DNA from: Marinomonas arctica
GTDB lineage: Bacteria > Pseudomonadota > Gammaproteobacteria > Pseudomonadales > Marinomonadaceae
Direction of reading: 5' to 3'
DNA: 64,000 nt
NCBI RefSeq assembly: GCF_003259225.1
Contig: NZ_QHJF01000011.1
Coordinates: 62,001-126,000, forward strand
Shown here: positions 56,381 through 64,000 of the stretch, in pieces
Numbering within the stretch: position 1 is the stretch's first letter
Layout: each line of letters begins with the position of its first letter
The notes under the pieces: generated by a model
What the model saw: the letters and a program-made list of their open reading frames with translations, nothing else
What the model was told of the DNA's origin: nothing
The model's database searches: none
Made by a program: the position numbers and the translations under genes

Positions 56381-56692
56381 ATGGTGTTTATGTCAGTGGA
56401 ATACCTTGTGTTATTGAGTGGTTATGGTTTGTTGAGTCTGATTACTTTTTGCTTTTATGGCGTTGATAAGTCCGCAGCCAGGCGAGGAAGGCAAAGAGTT
56501 CGAGAGTCGACTTTGCATGTTTTGTCGTTAATGGGAGGTTGGCCAGGTGCTCTTTTAGGACAGAAGGTATTTCATCATAAGACAAAGAAGGTGCGCTTTC
56601 TTGTGGTGTTTTGGTTAAGTGTGATGGTGAATCTTGCTGTATTGTGGGGTTTTATCCATTGTGGTTTTTTTTCTTGTTCTTATTTTGTCTAA
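56381..56692 (+). CDS. DUF1294 membrane protein
   Basis: The protein has YGVDKSAARRGRQRVRESTLHVLSLMGGWPGALLGQKVFHHKTKK, the DUF1294 signature, and three membrane segments. The start is uncertain: ATG at 56381 or 56390; a GTG frame to 56339 is unlikely. Confidence 0.85.
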   Translation: MVFMSVEYLVLLSGYGLLSLITFCFYGVDKSAARRGRQRVRESTLHVLSLMGGWPGALLGQKVFHHKTKKVRFLVVFWLSVMVNLAVLWGFIHCGFFSCSYFV

Positions 56693-56835
56693 TCTCGTTA
56701 CATTATGTAATTTTCATAGGCTTTTTATGCAAGCTCCATGGATAATAAGCTTTTAGGTAGGCTACGCTTTGTTGACGCTGGCTTTCAGTGTCATCTTTCT
56801 GCTGCTGTTTCTTTTATGTTTGGGCGTATCCGTTT

Positions 56836-57717
56836 ATGAATAACAATGAACTCGCAATTAGTCTTGCTGATTTGATGGAGCTGATGTTAGACGCTGTTTG
56901 CGTTGTTGATCGTTCTGGCCATTTTGTGTTTGTTAGTGCGGCGTTTGAGGATATGTTCGGTTATGCGCCGAAGGAAGTGATAGGTAAGCCCATGGTAGAT
57001 TTTGTTTACCATGAAGATAGGGGTAAAACACTGAATACGGTCGATCATATCCTAGCTGGTGTACCATCCCCGCGTTTTGAAAATCGTTGGGTCAGGAAAG
57101 ACGGTAAAGTGGTGTATATTTTGTGGTCTGCTAGGTGGTCTGAGGAGCATCAAGTAAGAATTGCGGTGGCGCACGATATCACGGAGCGTAAGGAAATGGA
57201 GGCTCAGCTGCTTTATGCTGCGGGCCATGATGATTTGACGGATTTGCCTAATCGTACTTTATTGTTAGATCGTTTACAGGCGTCCTTAGCGTTGGCTGAC
57301 AGAGAAAAAGAGGGGCTATCAGTGTTGTTTGTGGACATTGATGGCTTTAAAGAGATTAATGACAATTATGGTCATGCCGTGGGTGACGTCTTATTGCAAA
57401 AGATCGCTCAGCGGTTGGTTGATTGTGTGCGCAAATCAGATACGGTTGGGCGTTTGGGTGGTGATGAGTTTTTGATCATTTTAAACAAGACGAAATCGAT
57501 CGAGTCGGTGTTGGCGGTGGCAGAGAAAATCCGCGCTAAGCTGGCTCAGGCTTTTGTGGTTGATGGTTTGTCATTACAGATTTTTTCCAGTATCGGTGTG
57601 GCGCGTTATCCAGAATGTGGTAAGGATTCGTTGGCATTAGTGCAAGCTGCTGACCATGCTATGTACAAAGCAAAAAACAGTGGGGGTGATGACGTGATTT
57701 TGGCACCTTCTTTGTGA
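56836..57717 (+). CDS. PAS-GGDEF diguanylate cyclase
   Basis: The 293-residue protein has a PAS domain (about 15-125, LDAVCVVDRSGHFVFVSAAFEDMFG, ending ITERKEME) and a GGDEF domain. The intact active site is LGGDEFLII, with the RxxD inhibitory site (RKSD) five residues before it. It makes c-di-GMP in the cytosol in response to a PAS signal. I start at ATG 56836; the frame to 56788 is a cysteine-rich leader. Confidence 0.93.
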   Translation: MNNNELAISLADLMELMLDAVCVVDRSGHFVFVSAAFEDMFGYAPKEVIGKPMVDFVYHEDRGKTLNTVDHILAGVPSPRFENRWVRKDGKVVYILWSARWSEEHQVRIAVAHDITERKEMEAQLLYAAGHDDLTDLPNRTLLLDRLQASLALADREKEGLSVLFVDIDGFKEINDNYGHAVGDVLLQKIAQRLVDCVRKSDTVGRLGGDEFLIILNKTKSIESVLAVAEKIRAKLAQAFVVDGLSLQIFSSIGVARYPECGKDSLALVQAADHAMYKAKNSGGDDVILAPSL

Positions 57718-57986
57718 TTTTTACGTTGGGTTATTGAGCCAGTGTTGGCGAGAAGGTAATATCTTCTTGTATCTCGTCACTCTTCTGTCAGTCGATTTTC
57801 TGGTGCAAATTGGCAAATACACCGGAAATACACAGTCTGTTCGATCCGTGGTTTACGATTTGCTTTCTTCAAGCGGGTTTCCGTTTTACTATCGGGTAAT
57901 TGGGCGATAAGCAAATTTTAGAGTCCTTATAATGTCAGTCTGATGGCTGATGTTGCGGTAATCATTTAATTATATAGGAAACAATA

Positions 57987-58985
57987 ATGGCGGCTTTTGG
58001 TAGCGTGTTTATGCCTAAGATGGCATTGGCAACATTCGAAAATAATCAATGGAGTGAAGCAAGTATTGTTGCGTCGGATAGCATTCAATTGCATCCTGGT
58101 GCACACGTTTTGCATTACTCAAGTACATGTTTTGAAGGTTTGAAGGCGTTTCGTCATGCTGATGGCAGCGTACATGTGTTTCGTATGGACCAGAACATTA
58201 AGCGTTTAGCGCAAAGTAGCCGTCTATTGTCTTTGCCTATTATTGATGAAGCGCAAGTGTCTAAAATGATTCTTGATGCGGTTGCTGAATTTGCGACAGA
58301 TGTGCCTGAGCCACCAGGGTCTATGTACATTCGTCCTACTCACATTGGCACTGAGGCTGCGGTTGGTAAAGCTGCGGCGCCAACGTTGACGTCTATGCTG
58401 TATGTTTTGTTATCGCCAGTAGGGGACTACTTCACTGGTGGTGCTAAAGCACTTCGTCTTCTATTGGATGAAACCGGCATGCGTTGTGCTCCTCACATGG
58501 GGATGATCAAAAGTGGTGGGAACTACGCGAGTGCTTTGGGGCCAATTTCTAGAGCCAAAGTAGAAGTGCAAGCAGACCAGATTTTGTTCTGTCCAAATGG
58601 CGATGTACAAGAAACGGGCGCCGCCAACTTCTTATTGATTGATGGCAATGAAATCATTACCAAAGGCTTGGATTCTAGCTTTCTGCATGGTGTGACGCGT
58701 TCTTCTATCCTAACACTTGCTGCGGATTTAGGTATGACAGTGACTGAGCGTGATTTGACGGTTGCTGAATTGCTTGAGCGTTCGGCGAAGCCTGAAGTGG
58801 AAGCGGTTTTGTCTGGCACCGCTGCGGTATTAACCTCTGTTGGTACCTTTATTCATAATGACAAAGAATACAAAGTCGGTACTGGCGAACCTGGCCCTAT
58901 TGCTCAGAAGCTGCGTCAAGCATTGAATGATATTCAATGGGGTAAAGCCGAAGACAAACATAACTGGTTAACCAAAGTTATTTAA
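57987..58985 (+). CDS. ilvE: Branched-chain amino acid aminotransferase
   Basis: The protein is a class IV (fold-type IV) aminotransferase with STCFEGLKAFRHADG, IRPTHIGTEAAVG, the PLP lysine in GMIKSGGNYASALGP, and QETGAANFLLIDGNEI. It does the last step of Val/Leu/Ile synthesis. Length (332) fits the bacterial type II form. Confidence 0.95.
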   Translation: MAAFGSVFMPKMALATFENNQWSEASIVASDSIQLHPGAHVLHYSSTCFEGLKAFRHADGSVHVFRMDQNIKRLAQSSRLLSLPIIDEAQVSKMILDAVAEFATDVPEPPGSMYIRPTHIGTEAAVGKAAAPTLTSMLYVLLSPVGDYFTGGAKALRLLLDETGMRCAPHMGMIKSGGNYASALGPISRAKVEVQADQILFCPNGDVQETGAANFLLIDGNEIITKGLDSSFLHGVTRSSILTLAADLGMTVTERDLTVAELLERSAKPEVEAVLSGTAAVLTSVGTFIHNDKEYKVGTGEPGPIAQKLRQALNDIQWGKAEDKHNWLTKVI

Positions 58986-59005
58986 CAGTTGTTGCTGAAA
59001 AATAG

Positions 59006-59040
59006 AAAACGGACTAACTCATGTTTAGTCCGTTTTTTTT
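59006..59040 (+). terminator. Terminator after ilvE
   Basis: AAAACGGACTAA and TTAGTCCGTTTT pair, then a T run. It may also serve the converging gene. Confidence 0.92.
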
Positions 59041-59054
59041 AGAGTGTCTTAATA

Positions 59055-59606
59055 TTATAAGCTGAGTCTTAGTGAGGCAAACATAGCGTTTTGGTCGTTT
59101 TCGTTTATTTCAGCGACGTCGTAATTTGCGGCAATAGAAAAGTTTCTTGTTATGTAAAACCTAAGACCTAAGGCAAAACTAGAATCGGTTTCTGAAAAGA
59201 CGTCGTCATACTTTAGCTTTCCTTCTATCTCTAGGCGATCCGCTAAAGAGCTGCGTAGCCCAGCAGTTAATCTATAACCTGTATCGTCATCGTTATTATT
59301 GTTCCAATCAACATCAACAAATTGCAATATACCAAATAAGCTAGATGCTCTTCCGACAGGGGCGTAGACACCAGCACCAATCGCCATTAAATCGATAGAG
59401 CCGTATTCTGTTGATTCAGCTGCAATAAAAGCTCCTTTACCAAATTCAAAGGCACCAGAAAGAGAAGAGAAATCATCGTTTGCAACGGTATAATCGGGAT
59501 CTATGCTGCCAAAACCATAATCTAAGTATGTAAATGTGTTCGCATGAGCTGTCATTGATAAGGTGAAAGCCGTTGCTGCCAAACTTGAAAGTAGTAATTT
59601 TTTCAT
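59055..59606 (-). CDS. Small outer-membrane beta-barrel protein
   Basis: A signal peptide (MKKLLLSSLAATAFTLSMTAHA) is followed by alternating beta strands rich in Tyr/Phe/Gly and acidic turns (DWNNNNDDD), ending in LRLSL. This fits an eight-stranded OmpX/OprF-like barrel. ATG at 59606 has GGAG upstream. Function unknown. Confidence 0.85.
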   Translation of the reverse strand: MKKLLLSSLAATAFTLSMTAHANTFTYLDYGFGSIDPDYTVANDDFSSLSGAFEFGKGAFIAAESTEYGSIDLMAIGAGVYAPVGRASSLFGILQFVDVDWNNNNDDDTGYRLTAGLRSSLADRLEIEGKLKYDDVFSETDSSFALGLRFYITRNFSIAANYDVAEINENDQNAMFASLRLSL

Positions 59607-59815
59607 TATTTTCTCCATCCATCTAATGAGACATACTCGAAAGAAAAAAATCGAATACTTATTCTTCTCTCTGTCATCGGCTTTATTTGTTCAAAGTTTA
59701 GTGAGATTGGCTGGTTATTTTTCATGAAGTATCTTATTTTTTATTAACTTAATGATATAGAAGCTATTCTGCTTTGAGAATACACTATGAATTTACATTG
59801 TGAAGGCGGTTGCCG

Positions 59816-60094
59816 ATGAAAAAAATGCTAACAAAGCTCTGCTCTCCAATACTGGGAATGTTTGAATCTGTGGAGGGGGAATATGATTACAAACCGTCCC
59901 ATCGAACGATTTTGATTGTCTTGGGAGGGCTTTGTTTGGTGATCGCAAGTGTTTCCTTGATCATGACACTAAAGACTGGTGAGGTGGCGGGTTTTATACC
60001 GATTATGCTGTTTTTTCTAACGGGCTTGGTGTGCGAAGTGGTTGGCTGGTTAGGCAGTGACAGAGCAGTGGCAAGAATTTGGAAACGCCGTTAA
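59816..60094 (+). CDS. Small two-helix membrane protein
   Basis: The 92-residue product has membrane segments at about 29-49 and 57-77 and a basic end (ARIWKRR). An ATG at 59816 follows an AAGG site; a TTG six bases earlier is in frame. No family is recognised. Confidence 0.7.
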   Translation: MKKMLTKLCSPILGMFESVEGEYDYKPSHRTILIVLGGLCLVIASVSLIMTLKTGEVAGFIPIMLFFLTGLVCEVVGWLGSDRAVARIWKRR

Positions 60095-60136
60095 ATGAGC
60101 GCTGTATCTTGCTAAGATTTTTGCCGTGTTGAGTTC

Positions 60137-60167
60137 AAAAAAAAGCGACCAGAAGGTCGCTTTTTTT
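60137..60167. terminator. Bidirectional terminator
   Basis: AAAAAAAGCGACC-AGAA-GGTCGCTTTTTTT lies between the converging membrane-protein and cpxP genes, with runs of A and T on both sides. Confidence 0.9.
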
Positions 60168-60177
60168 GATTTTTGTA

Positions 60178-60684
60178 TTAGTTACGATCTTTACCATGAT
60201 GGCGAGGCATGTCGTCAGCACAGTCTTCCATGCGTTCTTTTTGCAGTTCAATAAAGGCTGCTTTTTGTTCAGGGGTTAAGATGCTTAGCATTTTATGCTG
60301 ATTGCTTAGCATGTTTACTTGGCGCTCTACCTGTTTATTTGCCATCTCTTGAGCCAATGCAGTGGCTTTTGCTGGGTCGAATTTGTCAGCCAAAAGTAAG
60401 TCGTTTAGTTTGTTAAAATGCGCATCACGCATTGCGTCATCCGCCTGTGGTTTGTCTTTAAATCTTTCTTTCATTGCTTCTTTGTTGGACTGACGAAGTT
60501 CTTTGAATTGTTCTTTCTGGCTATCGGAAAGGTTCAATTCTTTCATCATGTCGCGGTCTAACCCTGGGCGACATTCATGACGAGGCCCCTGAGGTTCTTT
60601 GCCACCGTGAGCAAATACGCTAGTAGTGCTTAATATCAATGGTAGAACAATAGAAGCTAAAATCAGTTTTTTTGCCGTTTTCAT
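60178..60684 (-). CDS. cpxP: CpxP/Spy-family periplasmic stress protein
   Basis: A signal peptide (cleavage after VFAHG) is followed by helices with two LTxxQ-type motifs (LNLSDSQKEQF and LTPEQKAAF). In this family the protein binds misfolded proteins and damps CpxA. Divergence from cpxRA with CpxR boxes between them supports the CpxP call over Spy. Confidence 0.88.
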   Translation of the reverse strand: MKTAKKLILASIVLPLILSTTSVFAHGGKEPQGPRHECRPGLDRDMMKELNLSDSQKEQFKELRQSNKEAMKERFKDKPQADDAMRDAHFNKLNDLLLADKFDPAKATALAQEMANKQVERQVNMLSNQHKMLSILTPEQKAAFIELQKERMEDCADDMPRHHGKDRN

Positions 60685-60770
60685 ACTTTCTTCCTTTTAT
60701 CGGGTGAGATACTTTGATGTTTCATTAACACTGCGCTTTTTGCGCATGGAGGTAGAATACAGATTGCTAG

Positions 60771-60806
60771 GTAAAGTGACGTATTAGGAAAGTAAAGTAG
60801 GGTAAA
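60771..60806 (+). promoter_or_regulatory. CpxR boxes between cpxP and cpxR
   Basis: GTAAA-N5-GTAAA (60792-60806, spacer GTAGG) matches the CpxR consensus exactly. A further GTAAA lies at 60771-60775, two helical turns to the left. They can control both divergent units. Confidence 0.8.
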
Positions 60807-60936
60807 GGCGGCATCAGTTTGCTTTTTTCGACGTAAAATAGCGTTAGAGAGTTGATGAGGTGACGGGCTCTTCATGTTTGACGTGACCTCTTATGTTTTA
60901 CTGATGTGCAGGAACCGTTTTAGATAGGAAAAATGA

Positions 60937-61623
60937 ATGCCACATATTTTGATAATTGATGACGATGTTGAATTAAGCGATTTACTCAAAGAGGTCTTGT
61001 CGTTTGAAAATTGCACCGTTTGCACAGCTTACGATGGTATGGCGGGCTTAGAGGCGATGGACAGCCGCGTTGATTTGGTCTTGCTTGATGTCATGATGCC
61101 GAAATTAAACGGTTTTGAAACCTTGAAGCAGTTGCGTGAAAAGTGGGATGTGCCTGTTTTAATGTTGACGGCAAAAGGGGATGAGATTGATCGTGTGGTG
61201 GGTCTTGAGCTGGGTGCAGATGACTATTTACCAAAGCCGTTTAGTGAGCGTGAACTATTAGCCAGAATACGTGCGATTTTGCGCCGTACTCAGAACAATA
61301 AAGAGTCGTTGCAAAATGATGCGGTTGTGTATCGGGATATCAAGCTTTATCCCGGTAAATTAGAGGCGTATTGCAATGGTGGTTTGTTGGAGTTGACCAG
61401 CACTGAATTTGCTTTGCTGCATTATTTTTTGCTTCATCCTGGGCAAGTATTAACCAAAGAAATGTTAAGTCTTGATGTGCTGGGTAAGCGCTTGGCGGCA
61501 TTTGATCGAGCCATTGACATGCATGTATCGAATTTGCGTAAAAAGCTACCTGATTGGCCAAATGGTAAACCGAGAATCAAAACCTTGCGCGGGCGTGGTT
61601 ATTTATTGGTGGAGGGGGATTGA
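60937..61623 (+). CDS. cpxR: Response regulator CpxR
   Basis: The OmpR-type regulator has a receiver with the acidic DDD pocket (IIDDDVEL), phospho-Asp in LVLLDVMMPKLNG, and Lys in LPKPFSERELLARI. A C-terminal winged helix follows (LTSTEFALLHYFLLHPGQVLTKE to TLRGRGYLLV). It controls envelope stress genes. Its stop overlaps the cpxA start (TGATG). Confidence 0.94.
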   Translation: MPHILIIDDDVELSDLLKEVLSFENCTVCTAYDGMAGLEAMDSRVDLVLLDVMMPKLNGFETLKQLREKWDVPVLMLTAKGDEIDRVVGLELGADDYLPKPFSERELLARIRAILRRTQNNKESLQNDAVVYRDIKLYPGKLEAYCNGGLLELTSTEFALLHYFLLHPGQVLTKEMLSLDVLGKRLAAFDRAIDMHVSNLRKKLPDWPNGKPRIKTLRGRGYLLVEGD

Positions 61624-63002
61624 TGCGTTTGCCAAAGATCACCAGTTTGTATGGGCGTATTTTCGCTATTTTTTGGTTTACTATCTTTTTGGTGATTTTG
61701 GCTGTTTTGGCCTTACCGCATTTTGATCCTCGCAAGAGTAGAGACATCGCGCCGCCGCATTATGAGCGGATGTTGGAGATAAGAAATCGAGTAGAACAAG
61801 CTTTTTCATCTGTTCCGGATTTAGCTGTGGTGTTAGAGCATTTAGAGGGGCGTTCGCACCGAGGCCCTGGGCCTGATGATAGGTTACGGCTTTTTATTAC
61901 GGATCGTGATGGCAATATTCAAACCTCAGATCGACGTCCTGATTTTATTTTTAAGGCGTTACGAAATTTTGTGACCACCATCGATAACCCTCAAAATCCT
62001 CAGCAGAAACTCTATGGTAAGACGATGATTTCGGGGCCGCTGCCGATTCGTTTAGCCAATGGTGACTATTATCTTTATATCGGTACTCGATGGAGTGAGC
62101 CGCCACACTTTTTATTGCAACTGTTCGATCACCCATTGCGTTTGTTGCTCGCGGTCATGCTGGTGAGTACCCCCTTATTACTCTGGTTGGCTTGGGCCTT
62201 AAGTCAGCCTGCTCGCCGATTAGAAAAGGCAGCTCAGCGAGTCGCGCAAGGGGTTTTTGAAATTGATCCAGAGTTGGAAAGAGGCACCTCAGAATTTCGC
62301 CAAGCCGGGGCCAGTTTTAACCAAATGGTGGAGGCGGTGAATGTGATGATTTCCCGTCAACAGCGTTTATTATCGGATATCTCCCATGAGTTGCGTTCCC
62401 CTTTGACGCGACTACGGATGGCGCAAGCGTTAGCCAGAAGAAAGATGGGAGAAAGTCCAGATTTAGCGCGCATAGACATTGAGGCCCAGCGTCTGGAGCA
62501 AATGATTGGTAAATTGCTCGAATTGTCGAGTGTACAGGTGGACAGTCATCTTAATCGAGAAGTACAGCCGTTTTCGAGCTTGTGTGAAGCGCTACTAGCA
62601 GACTGTCAATTTGAAGCGGAGCAAATGGGTAAGACCCTTTCGGTATCGGATATTCCTGATCGAATGATAACGTGCCATCCTCAACTGCTGATGAGCGCGC
62701 TGGAGAATATTGTTCGTAATGCCATTTATTATGGCAATCAGCAAATTCGAGTAGCCTTGACCGCTGAAGTTAACCGTTTGGTTATTCGAGTGGAAGACGA
62801 TGGTGAAGGCGTGCCAGAAGATGAGTTGGATTCTATCTTTCGACCTTTTTACCGTGTTTCAACGGCGCGAGATCGGCATAGTGGTGGGGCGGGGTTGGGG
62901 TTAGCGATTGCCGAAAATGCGATTCGTCAGCATAACGGTACTATAACCGCGGCTCGGAGTGAGCTTGGTGGGTTGTTGGTTGAAATCATTTTGCCATTGT
63001 GA
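61623..63002 (+). CDS. cpxA: Sensor histidine kinase CpxA
   Basis: Membrane segments flank a periplasmic domain (about 30-160). HAMP follows, then the H-box ISHELRSPLTRLRMA with the phosphorylated His, and the N, G1 and G2 boxes (ENIVRNAIYYG, EDDGEGVP, GGAGLGLAIA). It partners CpxR; the ATG at 61623 is preferred over an in-frame TTG. Confidence 0.94.
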   Translation: MRLPKITSLYGRIFAIFWFTIFLVILAVLALPHFDPRKSRDIAPPHYERMLEIRNRVEQAFSSVPDLAVVLEHLEGRSHRGPGPDDRLRLFITDRDGNIQTSDRRPDFIFKALRNFVTTIDNPQNPQQKLYGKTMISGPLPIRLANGDYYLYIGTRWSEPPHFLLQLFDHPLRLLLAVMLVSTPLLLWLAWALSQPARRLEKAAQRVAQGVFEIDPELERGTSEFRQAGASFNQMVEAVNVMISRQQRLLSDISHELRSPLTRLRMAQALARRKMGESPDLARIDIEAQRLEQMIGKLLELSSVQVDSHLNREVQPFSSLCEALLADCQFEAEQMGKTLSVSDIPDRMITCHPQLLMSALENIVRNAIYYGNQQIRVALTAEVNRLVIRVEDDGEGVPEDELDSIFRPFYRVSTARDRHSGGAGLGLAIAENAIRQHNGTITAARSELGGLLVEIILPL

Positions 63003-63326
63003 AATTGAGTTTAATAGAACAACGTAATGGGGTATTTTTCAGGTTATTTGCTTTTAATGGAAAGGATTAGTAGACAAAGCCATGGATTCGGCTCATATTA
63101 GTGTGATACGTCGTGCTTAGGGAAGGCACGGCTCAGTCCTTCTGTTTACGCATATGGATCAAAACCGTATTCGAGGCGAATTCTGAATTTCTTCAAGTAC
63201 TCTGCCCATTACTTATCCCAAAGTCACATATAAGTCTGCTCTTTTTCTTTTATTTGAAATGACGCTTTAATTTAGTAGTAAGAAAGAAGGGGGAGTCACG
63301 TAATTTTTTTACATCATAGGAACCAT
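63003..63326. other. Intergenic region after cpxA
   Basis: The 324 bases contain no coding frame and no clear hairpin terminator. A promoter for the following small gene must lie in its right part. Nothing else stands out. Confidence 0.5.
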
Positions 63327-63548
63327 ATGATAAATAGCGCTAAAGAGTTTGTACTACAACGTATTTGTGTGTTTGCCAGCCAAGTGTTCGATCCTAATTC
63401 AGATTCACAGGTTGTGAATATACTAAAAAGTAAATTCAATATACGTTTACCGCAAAGACGTTCAATGAACGAGTCTTTATCTTCTACCGTTAGTGACCAT
63501 GAAATCATTGCCTTGATATTAAAATATCGCTCTATGAACGAATCTTAA
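63327..63548 (+). CDS. Small hypothetical protein with repeated RSMNES ending
   Basis: The 73-residue product follows an AGGAA ribosome site. It is hydrophilic and partly helical. The hexapeptide RSMNES occurs twice (residues 45-50 and the final 68-73), encoded by near-identical DNA (CGTTCAATGAACGAGTCT and CGCTCTATGAACGAATCT), so the end may have arisen by a short duplication. The family is not recognised. Confidence 0.6.
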   Translation: MINSAKEFVLQRICVFASQVFDPNSDSQVVNILKSKFNIRLPQRRSMNESLSSTVSDHEIIALILKYRSMNES

Positions 63549-63567
63549 GCTCGTCACTTGCCTGCTC

Positions 63568-64000
63568 TTATTTTTTTACGCACAAAAAAATAGCGTTGCC
63601 TGATTGTTTGTTCCATGCAATGATTTTGTCGTGTTCATGCTCGAAAACATGAACGTCAAAATAGGGCGTTAATAATTCTTGTAACTGGTTGAAGTTCAAC
63701 GCCACCATAGGATGTTCGTCAGCCCAGACCTGTTTTGCCTCAGCGTTTGTTTTTTCTATGCTTAGTTTGAGTGTTTGTGTTTCCCCTTCACCACGGTAGT
63801 GCCAAGAGGATACAAAAGAAAACTGGCTGTCTCCTTCTACAACGCTGTGTTTTGCCGATATAGCATTATTTATCTGGTCCTTATCGACAGCGTTAAAGCA
63901 AAATACGCCACCGGCGTTAAGTGCTTTATGAACGCTTTCGATACAGTCTGTTAAACGTCCAATATCGCCGCTGTAATGAATTGAATACAAAAAACAGGTA
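63568..64000 (-). CDS. SAM-dependent methyltransferase, C-terminal part
   Basis: The frame is open to the window edge. The visible part reads YSIHYSGDIGRLTDCIESVHKALNAGGVFCFN, a class I methyltransferase post-motif region, then a beta-rich C-terminus (FDVHVFEHEHDKIIAWNKQ). The SAM-binding motif would lie beyond the window. The substrate is unknown. Confidence 0.75.
   Translation of the reverse strand, partial: TCFLYSIHYSGDIGRLTDCIESVHKALNAGGVFCFNAVDKDQINNAISAKHSVVEGDSQFSFVSSWHYRGEGETQTLKLSIEKTNAEAKQVWADEHPMVALNFNQLQELLTPYFDVHVFEHEHDKIIAWNKQSGNAIFLCVKK

Overview
The window looks like chromosome from a marine gammaproteobacterium, most likely Oceanospirillales and near Marinomonas. This is inferred from gene content and not from a marker gene: a sodium-type flagellar protein MotY beside RNase T, an rsxABCDGE-nth operon, cydABX-DC, metG/apbC/dcd in their usual divergent order, and moderate GC. 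No rRNA or tRNA gene was seen.

Layout. 1-8.4 kb: partial hemG, an RsgA-type GTPase, agmatine deiminase, a repetitive lipoprotein behind a sigma-54-like promoter, a sigma-54 activator, a HisA of eukaryotic type, and arfB. 8.6-14.9 kb: cytochrome bd oxidase with its small subunit CydX and the CydDC exporter. 14.9-22.5 kb: the first copy of an interspersed repeat, a yoeB/yefM toxin-antitoxin (TA) pair, a chemoreceptor, a cupin regulator with azlCD, trxC, and a higBA pair. 22.6-34.4 kb: trhP with a ferredoxin, a Fur-regulated siderophore receptor, a large AsmA-like protein, rnt, motY, argG. 34.6-50.2 kb: ribokinase and nucleoside hydrolase, an RRM protein, an omega-amino acid aminotransferase, nth, the Rsx complex, metG, apbC, dcd.

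50.2-55.3 kb is a compact accessory island between dcd and a DUF533 gene. It holds three more copies of the interspersed repeat, a type III (RNA antitoxin) locus of the TenpIN/ToxIN kind, two gene cassettes bordered by attC-like palindromes with no integrase nearby, a ParE/Phd pair and a ccdAB pair. The type III locus is the most notable find. It has a good promoter, two 50-51 nt tandem units that can each fold as an H-type pseudoknot with a compensatory base-pair change between units, a terminator, and a downstream endoribonuclease-like gene that carries a frameshift.

55.4-64 kb returns to core genes: DUF533, DUF1294, a PAS-GGDEF cyclase, ilvE, a small outer-membrane barrel, and cpxP divergent from cpxRA with CpxR boxes between them. 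A partial methyltransferase runs off the right end.

Functional themes are respiration and membrane electron transport (cyd, rsx, the TrhP ferredoxin), envelope stress and envelope building (cpx, AsmA-like protein, lipoproteins), nucleoside/ribose salvage, and five TA loci, all next to repeats or cassettes except higBA.
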